Assembly (NCBI RefSeq): GCF_965638725.1 | Contig: NC_134955.1 | Span: 8,053,816 to 8,117,815, forward strand | From: Aptenodytes patagonicus | Lineage: Eukaryota > Chordata > Aves > Sphenisciformes > Spheniscidae | DNA length: 64,000 nt | Direction of reading: 5' to 3' | Shown here: piece by piece, positions 53,001 to 64,000 of the stretch | Layout: each line of letters opens with the position of its first letter | Position numbering within the stretch: the stretch's first letter is position 1 | Program-made: the position numbers and the translations under genes | Notes under the pieces: generated by a model | What the model was told of the DNA's origin: nothing | The model's input: only the letters and a program-made list of their open reading frames with translations | The model's database searches: none

Positions 53001-55184
53001 CTGCATATGGTTGAGGATAGCTTGAAGGATAGACCTGGTCTAAGCTAGCACCAGCCTCAGCTGGGTCCATACAGTAAGTACACTGTGTTTCCCCACATGG
53101 CAATCGGAGCACTCTGGCAGCACCTCAGGCCTACGAAGTACCATGCTGGACTGATTTGCAGAACCTCTTCTCGTTCCAGAGTGGACACATTCTCCCCTTC
53201 TTTCCCATACTGCATCCCTCTGCAGGGTACATGCACCCTTGAAGTATAAAAGGATGCTGGAGGATTGAAAAGAGCTTGAACTCCTCAAACTGTTATGGCA
53301 GAATTTTGTGGTCTTTGTAGAAACATAGAGAATCATAAAATATCTATCTAGAGGAAGGAGTTCTTCGGCCCAGGACCTCACCACAACATAAACCGAATGT
53401 CTGTTCTGAGGGACAGGCCAGAGGGAAGAGGAAAGAAAAGGAAAAAAAGCAGCTGGCTGAAATTTTGGTTCAATTTTGCTCAACAACTATGCATGTTATA
53501 GAATGATGCTTGGATGTCTGGTTTCTTCTAGTAAACGTGATCGTAATACGCTAGTTGTATTACATCTTAAAATGATTTTCTACATGCCTCGTACTATCCA
53601 TGCAGGAAGTGTAAACTGACAAAGCTTCCACCCCAGGTAGATCTGGAAGAGGGTTTTATTAGTAGCCCTGCTTCTGCAATGACAACACAAATTAAAGTAG
53701 AGCAAAAGCAAAAGGGAAGTCAAGACCTCTCCAACACACACATATTTGTACATATTTTTGATTCACCTGGGGAGTGTGTGTGCCTGTGACATGTAAAAAA
53801 ACAAAATCTGTACAGATATAATTGCATCCTGTAGCCTCTGCTGAATACTTTATATATTTATAAAAGTAGCATTTTGAAAATACTAACTGAAGATGGCTAC
53901 CTTTAAAAGAAGCAAGCTACATTTCAGTGAATTGTGAAACAAACGTTGCCAGAGATAAGGTAGTATAACAAATAAAGCACTCAAAAGTAGTTATGCCTGC
54001 CTGCCCTGTTGGTGAATTTGGTTCTTGCTCCTAAGAAACAGCCTCTAGAAATGTCATGTTTTTGAATGCTACTTAAAACAGAATTCTTTCGCATCGCTAG
54101 AGTCTCTGTAGTTCATCTGAAAGGCTATGCTGGTCAGAGAACATGATTGCTTATTCATTAATAAATGCTGAAGCCACAAACCAGAGGAATTAGATACATG
54201 TTTTTATGTAGTGTTTCAGCACCTTTACTTAACTTTACATCTGCACCCCGTACTGCTCTTAATGTATGTAACTTAATGACACCAGCATGAAAGGTGAGTC
54301 TTCCCCCAGAGGCTTAGTTTTGGCTGGGGACTCCCTAAGAGCCACCAAGCCAATGTACCAGTTCACTGCTGCCCAGAGGGGCCACAGCCTCCCCATACAC
54401 CCGTCACCAGTCCTTGTACCAGCTCCAGCTCTTGCAGGCCCATCTATTTGAATCCTGACTAACGAACGAGGGAACTGAACTAGATGATGTCACTATTTCT
54501 ACAAGCCATGGTGCAAAATCCAGCCACAGATGATGGAAGAGAAAGCAATAGCTGGGCTACCTGAAAGAAAGTTAACTTCGCTCAGTCTGTTGTTCTCTGA
54601 AGATAATCCTCTGAAAACAAAAGAGGCTTGCTGTTTTATGCTTACAGGAATACCTACTAGATATCACATCTATGTTTTGAGCCACCTTAGGAATGAAGCC
54701 CATCACCAGTACTTTTAATCTCTCACAGTAAAACTGTGGTTAGTATGCATCCAAAAAGGACTCTTGAGTTACAAAGTCTGTCAAACAGTGGGCTTACATC
54801 AGAGCCAAATTTAGCTCGTTTTTGCACTGCTTTAGAGCTTTCCATATAACACACTTCCATGCTCTAGCACATAGCATCAAGAAGAGAAGATTTTTGGTCT
54901 TTGTGCCCTTATGTTCCGCATGTCTGGGTTGCCCTTGCTTTTCCTGATCTAATTTCCAGAGTTAACAAACCAGTTTGTTGTTTCTGAAAAGTAAAAAACA
55001 ACCAAAAAAGCCCACTATGCACAAACCCGCATCACAATCACAGGAACTTGAAGGCTTTCAAAACTCTTTTCAAGTACCTTACAAGTAGTAATTAATTTAG
55101 CCTCAGAACAGTCTAGATAGAGCACTGTTTATAGAGGTACTGTGTAGAACTAGATTGACTACACCAAGAATAAATTTGCCAGAA

Positions 55185-55255
55185 TATGTGCCTAAGTGAC
55201 TTGCTTAAAGTGAATCAGATGGTAGACACAGAATGCCACCCTCCATGATTTTCAC
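55185..55255 (-). repeat. possible MIR-like relic, antisense
   Basis: AAGTGACTTGCTTAAAG, followed by AGATGGTAGACACAGAATG, resembles the antisense order of the MIR core (AAGTGACTTGCCCAAGGTCAC, then the CAGAG segment). It is strongly diverged. Confidence 0.4.
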
Positions 55256-56189
55256 TATTAGTCTTTAACAATAAGTCAATTATCCTTATCTACTCCAATG
55301 ATATAAAATCAGACACTGAGATTGCCTATTGCCAGATGGTACTGTTTATCTATAAATACCATCACTATTTTTATTTATGTTTTGCTCAAAATGCTGCTTA
55401 GCATTCTTCAAGAAGAAACTGAAACTTTCCAGAACGCCTGGTAGGAAAACCAAACAAGGTTCACATGTATTAGTCTTCCATGCACACATAGCCCACAATA
55501 TTTACTTGTAGAACTGGTAACATAATCTTCTGAAAATTTACAGAAAAGAATGGAAACAGTTAGTTATAATTAGGCCACAGGATGCTCCCAGCATTTCTTG
55601 CTTGTTTGAAGTCTGTGCTACCTTCCGTTTCAGCTTATTCTTGAAGCTGGATGTCAAGTCACTTACCCTCGCTAACCAGATGAAAACAGCCAAAACAGAA
55701 TTTCCAGGGTCACAACACATGCTTATTTGGCATTTAGGTATAGTGTAAAATATCATGGCTGGACTTTAAGCAATAATACTGGTTTACTATTTAATTATAA
55801 GATTTAGAAAATGTCACTTATTTAAAAGATATGCAGATTTGCTTCATTTTCTTCATTTATTACAGCCTTTGCTTTGTGCAGAAATTTAACATCTGGCCTA
55901 CTCAAAATTTCACCTTTACTGAAAACTGTGATCCTACTTTGGAGTCTACAGGAAGGGAAAGTTAGCAACTCCCGTCCAATCTTCATCCAAAACCACTGCT
56001 ATAATTTGTCAAATTCTGTCAACCAAGAAACTAAAAAAAAAAAAAGTCATCTGGGGAAAGGGGTGATCATGGATCTCCAAATGCATATCATACCTCCTTC
56101 TCAGCTCAGGAAACCTCAGGAGACTTGTATGCAAAGTTCACACGTACAAAAATCCTATACCCAGTATTACATTCATACAACATGTGCAT

Positions 56190-56222
56190 GTCTGTGTGTA
56201 TATATACATATATGTATAAAAA
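56190..56222. repeat. TG/TA microsatellite-like tract
   Basis: A short GTGTGTATATATACATATATGT-type alternating tract, nearly self-complementary. Simple sequence. Confidence 0.65.
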
Positions 56223-58191
56223 TACATTTATCCCCTGTTGCTCTGCCTGTGACAAGGAATCCAACAAATAACTTGAAGAAATGGTGCAATGCACTCCCTA
56301 AACCAATGAAACTCCAACTGCTGTAGCACTCAAGCATGACCCTAGTAATATAAGCTAACATTTTCAGGTTATTACCTGGAGGAACTGTCTTATGTATGAG
56401 CCAATTTAGCAAATCAATTAAAGTAATACAGTTACGTGATCAACAGATGAACACAACAACAACAAAAAAGACAGGAGACACTGAGGAAAAAAACCATGAG
56501 GGTCATAAAAGAAGCAGAAGCTGCTTAGAAGACTGTAGAGAGCATTCGGCATCACAGAGGTAAAAGGAGCATTATTTTAATTGAAAAGGATCTGTTTAAG
56601 CATGGGTCACTCACTTATTTTGGCTTCAAGATCATTAAACAAGGAGCTCAGATTACATGCAGGTCAATTTACACAACATTTACTTTTAGGCTCACCCACC
56701 TTCATGTTGTCCCTTCAAAGAGGTTTGTGGGAGATGCAGATTACCACAGACTAAATGAGAGTTAATTTGACTCTTCTGGTGAAAAAAACTAACATGAAAA
56801 CTTTAATTAGAAACCAACGTAGTAGATTTTTTTACCTCAGTATCAGTGGCTCCACCTGATCAACAAAATGCTATTCATGCTCTTTCCAGTTCTCACCTTG
56901 ATGGAGAGAGGATATTGACCCCCACATCTCTCCAAGGCAACATGCAACACCTAATTCCCCTCAAGAGATTGTTAATGGAAAGTAATTAAGTGCAAGCAAG
57001 CAGCAGCAAAAAAAGAGGTAGGGAAGATATCTTTCTCATCAACCACCAGGCAAAACTCCAGGTTTTATGAAAAGCCTGAGTTGCCTCCTAGTTGGATTGC
57101 AATGTAGTTCCAAAACCTCTGCGTAGCCAGCTGACCAAACTACTTCTCCTGGAACTGCAAAACACCAGCCCTAGTCAGGGGCACAGTCCAGTGAGCAACA
57201 TGCTGGCACAATCAGATGTTTCTGGTGCTATGAATGCCATGCCATAGGTTCACAATTACATATTCATCCCTTGAGATCATATACACTCATATTTTTAAAA
57301 AATACACTTCCAAAGAAAAGTTGCAAGCTCATATTCCAAAGTTCTCACCTGAAGTAAATCTTTTACTGATGAGTTACAAGCCTATGAACTGGTGGTTTAT
57401 AATAGAAAGGCAGACTGACATTTAAATAGAGTGGCACTAGAATAATGGCTTTATATTAGTATTTTATGGGAGGCTGAATAACCACAGAGTTAACATACTG
57501 TATTTTCTGGCAATAAAAAAAATTTGTTGAAAACAAAAGGTCATTTTATTTGATAATGTAAACGAATTAGATCTGTATTGTATGGTCAAGAGAGTAAAGG
57601 AAAGATTAATTCTTAGAGGAGAAGTCAATATATCAAGATGGCTAGGATTGGTTTGGTTTTAATTCTTTAACCATGTTGTAAAGCCTGCGGTTCATAACCC
57701 ACAGCCTTATATTGCTGTACACTGTAGGCTTTAATACAGGCCCTGGACTTCAGTCTGATCTGATAAAAATCTGAAACTTGCAGTAGGCCATTATGTGGGC
57801 AAACTGTTCATTTTATATTCACCTCCTTGTCGTGTCAGTGCAGAGGTCATCTAAAGAGGGGGCCTAATTAATCAAACTGTCAGAGCCAATGAGGAGGAGC
57901 ATGTTAATAGGACTTTTATTTCACCCAGGAAAGCAGTGGTCTGACAGGAACCAGAAAATATGGCCTTGATGTTGCTGTTTATTAGCAATGCTGAGATCAG
58001 TGGTAATAGGTGCCAAGCAGCCCATGTTTGATAAAGCGCTGAATGTCAAGAACCTGCACCAACTAGAAATTAGACTGACAAGAGGCAAGAATCTCAGCAT
58101 ATTGATAGCTACCAGAGAGCAGGTACGGTTTGGATGCGATCACAAAACCAGAACCTGCACAGGACACGTTCTCGTTTCTTCAAAAGTAAAG

Positions 58192-58262
58192 CAAAAAAAA
58201 ACCCCCAAAACCCAACAACAAAACCCAACAACCAACCCCCAAACCACCCTCCCGCCCCAAAA
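58192..58262. repeat. A/C-rich low-complexity tract
   Basis: Starts with an A run and continues with CCCCCAAAACCC-type units, then a C-rich end. It closely resembles the tracts at 31.97 and 39.73 kb in composition. The minus strand has several G runs. Confidence 0.8.
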
Positions 58263-61200
58263 GATCAAAACCCACCAGCTATTTTCCTGCACTTAAAGGT
58301 GAGGCTTTGCAGTATTTAACTCTTATTTGACATATATAGGCAAACAGTGGCACTAGCACAGAAAAGTCCTAAATTTGGTACAACAGTGCTGAACTTAAAG
58401 GATTGCCTTGATGGGATCCCATGGTGGTATAAGGCCAGCACACCGGTGTGGCCCTACATCTCTGTTATCCCTTGAGAGAACTGGCAGGATTGTAAATGGT
58501 CTAAGACTAGTTTAACAGCTGACACTAACTGATCCAGATCAATGCAGATCTGCACCAGATGAAGGAGGCATGGCATGGGTAGCAGTTAGGTCTGTGCACC
58601 TCTTGCCTGTGTTAGACTGGGCACTCAATGAGTTAAACCCTGGCCCCACAAAACACAATGCTAATGCTAAAATAAATGAGGTGAAGATTTCATTTCTCAC
58701 CCAAAGCCTTTCCACAAAACTGATGTTCTTAACACAAAGTGCATGCCCATAGTAAAGAAGAAAACAAGCGTATCTAAAAGGGAGTGAGTGGGAGATAAGA
58801 GATGCTCACAGTTTTTGAAGGGCACTGGACTCATTTTAGCAGCAGCCATGGCATTTGCTGTGTGGGTGATATATGTAAAATTTTAAATTAATTATTTTAG
58901 TAATGCACCCCTACGTGATTTCTCAGTCTGCAATGTATTTTATACTTCAGGCCATAGTAGGCTTTATAATTAACTACTTTCTGAAGCCATTTTAATTAAT
59001 TTTTTTTCCCCAACACCATTATTTCCAAATGAATAGAGAGCTAACATTAAATAGCCTTCTAAATAGAGAGCTGCAGGAATCTACTCTTGTAGGATAAAGC
59101 ACTCAGAATCGCACCCCTAGCAATGCCCCCGGAAAGGTTTAAGCACAGAATGTAGCAGCCGAAAGGAAACGTGCTGCCAAAGGGGAACCTTGGACACTGA
59201 CGGGGCATGCAAATCCCTGGCCGAGTCGAATTTTTCTTGGTGGAAGAGGAAAGCTGTTGTGTTTACGGCTGCTGCCATGGATCCAAATATCCTCATCCTG
59301 AATGATCTTTTTTTTTTCCTTCCCTGAGAATACTCCCATTGTCTGGATCTTCCTCTTAAAGCCAGTGATACTAAAACTGGAATCAAATGATGCAGAACTG
59401 AGTTCTGTGCCTCACTCGGGTGAGTCAGCCTCCCAGGCAGCCACGCTCCATCCCGGGGCTCGCAGCAGGGTGTCGGAAAGGCAGGAGCCCAGGGTAGCCT
59501 TGCCTTCTGCGCTGTGGACAGCTGTCCCTCATGAGTGGACTAGCACAATTCAATCTACAAAGACTAGAGAGACTTGCGGTAAGATGTTTATCTGTTACCC
59601 ATCTTGACCGGAGTTTAGTTTGCTGAGCGCTAAAGTGTACAACGTTATTTTCTTTGGCAGCAAAACCACTTGGAAAACCTCCTGCCTCTCTCCTGAGCCT
59701 TCCCTGCTCCTCCATGCCACAGGCACCGCTCCCTTCTAGTGGTACTGGTGAGACTGAGATGGGATCACTGACATCACCCATGTTTAAAAAAAATTGGAAG
59801 ATCTTTTCAATTGTTTGGTTTTACAGGATTTCAATCTTCAACAGCACAAATAAGGGACTGGAGAACGGCAGCACTGGGCTCAGGACGGGTTATTCAGGGC
59901 AGGAACTGCTTCTCTGATGGCAAAACTCACGTAAAGCTTTACCATCGAACTACAGCTTTAAAGATAACAATGCGCCCCTACCGTAAAAGAAACATATGAA
60001 GAATAATTAAGACACTCTTTCTTTCCTAATCTTCTGCTGTTGACAATGTCCTTTTGAATGGTTAAAATTCTATTTATTTCCCCTTATAGTTTCATACTTT
60101 CCAATTTAAACAACATAAGGCACGCCCCCTATACTTCACAGAAAATGTCAGATTGAGAATAAATGCAGAAAGCTAAAATGTGGTCCAACTGACTACCTTT
60201 TGGAGCTTTAGATGGCTGTTTTCACAGCTACAAGAAAACTAAACGTTGATGGGCAAAATCTTAATGGTTATGAGCCTCAGTTTTATATTTCTCAGTGGCA
60301 GCAGTGTTAAAAACATGTATTAAAGTCAGTTCACCATTAGCATGTGAAGTAACACAAAAATTTGGAATTATGTTGAGTATCTTTTTAAAAAGTATTGAAG
60401 AGGGTTTTTCTGCCATTGGCAATGTATTACTCAGCTATTAACACAGTAATTTACTAGTGTTAGGTTTTATTACCTAGATTGTACTATTAGTTTATTGGGG
60501 GGTGGTGGTGGTGTTAGGTTTGAATTTTTTATAATGTCACACCTTCATTTACTATCACTGTATAGTCAGAATATGACCAAGCAACTATTTCTTCAAAGGC
60601 TTTGTAAAAGTGTATTCTTTAAATTGCTTGCCTAACTTCACAGAGATATTGCTCTTATTTTGAAACAAAATAAAATCTGCACGTTAATCCCAATGACATT
60701 GCTATAGGAACCTTATTTACAGTATGATTAAAAAACAGTCCTTTCTTACAGCCTCATTAAATCTAAGCCTCATTTAACTACTAGGACATTTTTACAATGG
60801 ATTTACTGACATACCGTGATAAATGTCTGTATAACATCCTTCAACAATAGCCCCGACTATAGCCATAACCACAATGTGTATAAACACTGCATCAGTTTTA
60901 ACAATGCGCTGTCCTGAATAGTAGGAAGTGAAGTAACACTAAACACATTTTTACTAACCCCCACATCTCCAAACCTGTGTTTTGCTTTAGGTTTTTTCAT
61001 TGGTTTCTATTTTGTTTTGGGGGGATGCTTTGTTTTGTCTTCTCAGTGGGAAAAGAAACATTCCCCTTAAAATTATGAGAATTAAGATGCTGAACGTTTT
61101 AAATATTACAAGGTCCCTTTGAAATTTTGACCTAAGCAGAAAGGTTTCCTGAAATTTGATTCTTTAGAGATAAAAAGGTTGGCAGCAGGATGAAAGCAGC

Positions 61201-61954
61201 CCTACCCTTTTTTCCATGTCAGAGAAATGAATGGAACGGCTTATGAATACATGTAACTCACCCATTCAGGAGCCACGCTGGTGCCTTATTTGTGCTGAAA
61301 TATCACTGTTAAGTTACTGTGCAAAGCAAAATAACTGTTAGCCAGCATGAACTCGATCCAGAAGAACAATGAGGGCCAGAACAAGGTTTTTCAAGACTTA
61401 AACTTTTCAAACTTCAAGGTAATGCAAGGAATTAAAAGACGTTTCTGTGGGAATCACGCTTTCAAAACACCTTTATAAACGGTTAGCCATTGTAACTTAC
61501 TCTTGCAAGGAACAGAGATCAGGAGTACCAGAATTGTATGACAAACTAAAACTGAACAGGCTCAACTGCTTTCCTGTTCATGGCTGGCCTCTGATTTAAT
61601 TTCACATCAAATGATATCGCAAAGCTGGACATGGTAGACCTACAGTATTTTCACTGGAGACTAGAGTCTGACATTCTGTCTAAATGAAATTTCCCAGTTG
61701 TCCCAAGCACTTTTTATCTTATTTCCATGCTAGCAGTTTGAAATGTCACTATGTATTGCCACAATGACAGATGAGCAAAGGCACAAGAAAGCAACAGAGC
61801 TGGTTTCTCCAATGAACCATGCCTGGCAAATGTGAAAATTTACTTTTGCCCCTGGCTCCTGGTTCACTCCCAGGTATTGATGGTAACAGAGGTAAGCTCT
61901 GCAATGTGACTTCATGCAGGCTGAAATATAGAGCAGTGGTTAAGAAAACTTGGT

Positions 61955-61984
61955 GTGTATGTATGTACATACGTACATACGCAC
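61955..61984. repeat. palindromic GTAT/GTAC tetranucleotide tract
   Basis: Contains the perfect 12-bp palindrome GTATGTACATAC at 61961-61972, followed by another GTACATAC unit. A short tetranucleotide repeat with cruciform potential. Confidence 0.75.
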
Positions 61985-62696
61985 ATTATTAAAAAACACC
62001 ACCAAGAGCCACATCTTGCAAGTATTTTTTCTACTTTACCACCACAGGTTATCTCACTAAGGTTAATGAGAGACTGACAGCAATAAACCCCCTGTAATAT
62101 AGAAGATTGAGCCATGTGGCCATAATACATATTTTGTGTGTATTAATAGACTGAGGCTTGGATGGTATCAATGAAAAAATAAATTAAAAAAACATCCTTC
62201 AGAAAACTTTTGTGTACAAGATGATGCCTCCTGCTCACTGGGATTTCAGAATCTGCGAAGACTTCCTTTCAGTGACAGTGGTGAGAAGACCATGCATTTA
62301 TCATTACCCTAACTGATGTGAGTATTTCTATTAACTACAATGAATTGATCTAAGGACAGCTTCAAGATCAAACTCTGAATTTGGGTTTCTTTTTTCTAAA
62401 TCTCTTTTTCTTCCTGTAATGAAATAATCACCTTCTGCCTTTAAAAGGCAACTTCTTCATATAGGCTTGCTCATGTCACAGAGCTGGTAACCACTAGAAG
62501 AAAAATAGATGGGTTTATATTACCAATTAACACCTAAATATTGCTTACTTTCTCTCTTCTGTTTGAGTAACTGCTCACTGTGACTAACACTCCTGTTTAC
62601 CTCACCTCAATGAGATAGGAAGACTTGCCACTCACGGCAATGACTGAGCAATGCTAAAAAAGGAGCAGTGAGCATTTCTATGCAGCAACCGCCATC

Positions 62697-63286
62697 TAGA
62701 ATCATAGAATCATTATTAAGGTTGGAAAAGACCTCTAAGATCATCGAGTCCAACCGTCAACCCAACACCACCATGCCCACTAAACCATGTCCTAAGCGCC
62801 ACATCTACACGTCTTTTAAACACTTCCAGGGATGGGGACTCAACCACTTCCCTGGGCAGCCTGTTCCAATGTTTAACCACTCTTTCAGTAAAGAAACTTT
62901 TCCTCACATCCAATCTAAACCTCCCCTGCCGCAACTTGAGGCCATTTCCTCTCGTCCCATCGCTTGTTACTTGGGAGAAGAGACCGACACCCACCTCGCT
63001 ACAACCTCCTTTCAGGTAGTTGTAGAGAGCGATGAGGTCTCCCCTCAGCCTCCTTTTCTCCAGGCTAAACAGTCCCAGTTCCCTCAGCCGCTCCTCATAA
63101 GACTTGTTCTCCAGACCCTTCACTGGCTTCGTTGCCCTTCTCTGGACACGCTCCAGCACCTCGACGTCCTTCTTGTAGTGAGGGGCCCAAAACTGAACAC
63201 AGTATTCGAGGTGCGGCCTCACCAGTGCCGAGTACAGGGGCACGATCACTTCCCTACTCCTGCTGGCCACGCTATTTCTGATACAT
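62697..63286 (-). mobile_element. CR1 LINE, 5'-truncated, well preserved
   Basis: On the minus strand the element starts near 63286 inside ORF2 ([12 protein letters not shown]) and ends at 62697 in the ATTCTATGATTCTA tail typical of CR1. The 3' UTR is very short because the coding frame runs almost to the tail. It lies in the MPPED2 intron in the same orientation as the gene. No target-site duplication was recognised. Confidence 0.93.
62716..63285 (-). pseudogene. CR1 ORF2 C-terminal fragment, frame open
   Basis: About 184 codons are open from the VASRSRE motif at 63270 to TAA at 62718-62716, with a few more codons upstream before the truncation point. Visible CR1 signatures are [78 protein letters not shown] and [14 protein letters not shown]. 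The frame has no stop or indel over its preserved length. This suggests a younger insertion than the copies at 21.5 and 23.0 kb. The endonuclease and reverse transcriptase active site are absent, so it cannot act on its own. Confidence 0.9.
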
Positions 63287-64000
63287 GTCTAGAAACATCC
63301 AGCACCCGTATCAATGTGTATGAAATGGTGGTCTCATTGAAATCAACGTTCAAAATTTCACCCATGATTTATTTTTCAATAAGTCATCTCTCGCTGTTCT
63401 GCTCTTTGATATTGCTTTGCTTCCGAGAGCGCAGAAGATATGAAAAGGTGCATTTCTATTAGCAACATCCACTGTAAAACTTCGCATTCTACCCTCTTTA
63501 TAAGGCCCTGCTGCCATCCATTCTCTGATACAAGCTGTTATTCAGCCTCCACCTGCCTTTATCCTCGGAAGAAATCATTCTGACTACCACAATACCTTCT
63601 GTGTAAAAAAACCCCAGAGGTCATCATGGTCTCTCTTATAAGCGTTAGGAAATGAACTTTTGAGTAGTAGAGGTAAGGTAAAAATAGGGTTCTGCACCAC
63701 ATTTTGGCTAGATTCCCCTGAAGATGTAAATCTATACAACTATTTTCTTTAACAGTACACAACTGAGGCCCCAACTGATCAGAATCTTCCATGACTGAGA
63801 TGATACAAGTGAGATATACCATATGTTGGGGATGTATTTTCAGAGCTCAGTAGTGGGATGCATCTGAAAACATTCCTCTTCCAGGGACACAGATTACCTA
63901 TCTCCAGGAGACCCACAGCCCGAGCCATTTCCTTAGCTTACCATTCCTTTGCTACAGCTCGGAGAAAGAAAGGAGAAGGGAAGCAGAAGACTGCAGATGG
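63287..64000 (-). other. MPPED2: MPPED2 intron, right edge of window
   Basis: About 700 bp with no recognised exon or repeat. It is assumed to be intronic because the upstream MPPED2 exons have not been reached. Confidence 0.6.

Larger units (their letters stand above)
46103..62696 (-). other. MPPED2: long MPPED2 intron (interior part)
   Basis: About 16.6 kb of intron on the MPPED2 strand. I searched for the preceding coding exon, which should carry the SDTHSR and GNHELTFD catalytic motifs and end in YGAPW, and did not find it; it must lie beyond the right edge. The stretch contains simple repeats (48.28, 50.06, 56.2 and 58.19 kb), a possible MIR relic near 55.2 kb and a homeodomain-site-rich segment at 57.8-57.95 kb. 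No nested gene was recognised. Confidence 0.75.

Noticed and set aside
62668..63462. 264-codon open frame on the plus strand, the longest in the window
   Set aside because: It is the antisense shadow of the CR1 ORF2 fragment, which gives recognisable protein on the minus strand.
46103..64000. Upstream MPPED2 coding exons (SDTHSR and GNHE motifs)
   Set aside because: Searched on the minus strand for the reverse complements of these motifs and for an exon ending in YGAPW; none was found, so they lie outside the window.

Overview
This is a vertebrate nuclear window, most likely from a bird; a crocodilian or turtle is possible. The case for a bird is the spliced genes with AG/GT boundaries, sparse coding content, chicken-repeat-1 (CR1) LINE fragments as the only sizeable transposons, and many poly-C/poly-G and A/C-rich tracts. 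It holds the 3' ends of two genes that point at each other: the last exon of ARL14EP (plus strand, 377-605) and the last three coding exons of MPPED2 (minus strand, 46102-45986, 43287-43174 and 40014-39896). From memory, the same tail-to-tail order is found on human 11p14 (FSHB - ARL14EP - MPPED2), so this is an ordinary conserved synteny block. The first part of each gene lies outside the window.

Layout: 1-376 is the end of an ARL14EP intron. The ARL14EP terminal exon follows, with an AT-rich 3' UTR of uncertain length (candidate poly(A) signals at 1055 and 3311). About 3.3-38.5 kb is a gene-free intergenic stretch. It contains a 5'-truncated CR1 (21.53-22.19 kb, plus), an older CR1 fragment (about 22.97-23.29 kb, minus), MIR-like SINE relics, two inverted repeats that look like DNA-transposon relics, and simple repeats including a 21-G run. 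MPPED2 runs from about 38.5 kb to beyond the right edge. Its final intron (40.0-43.2 kb), penultimate intron (43.3-46.0 kb) and most of a long upstream intron (46.1-64.0 kb) contain no other gene I can recognise. A well preserved CR1 copy lies at 62.70-63.29 kb on the minus strand, the same strand as MPPED2.

The most important observation is in the MPPED2 exon at 45986-46102. It is 117 nt long where the reading frame needs 116, because a run of five C (plus strand, 46078-46082) stands where four are expected. Read literally this gives a stop codon two codons later and removes the distal metal-site region of the phosphoesterase. All other MPPED2 and ARL14EP exons seen here are intact and their splice sites are good, so a homopolymer assembly error is the likeliest explanation; a real allele is possible.

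I found no evidence of a new gene system, operon, CRISPR array, tRNA, rRNA or viral genome. Most of the window is intron or intergenic DNA.
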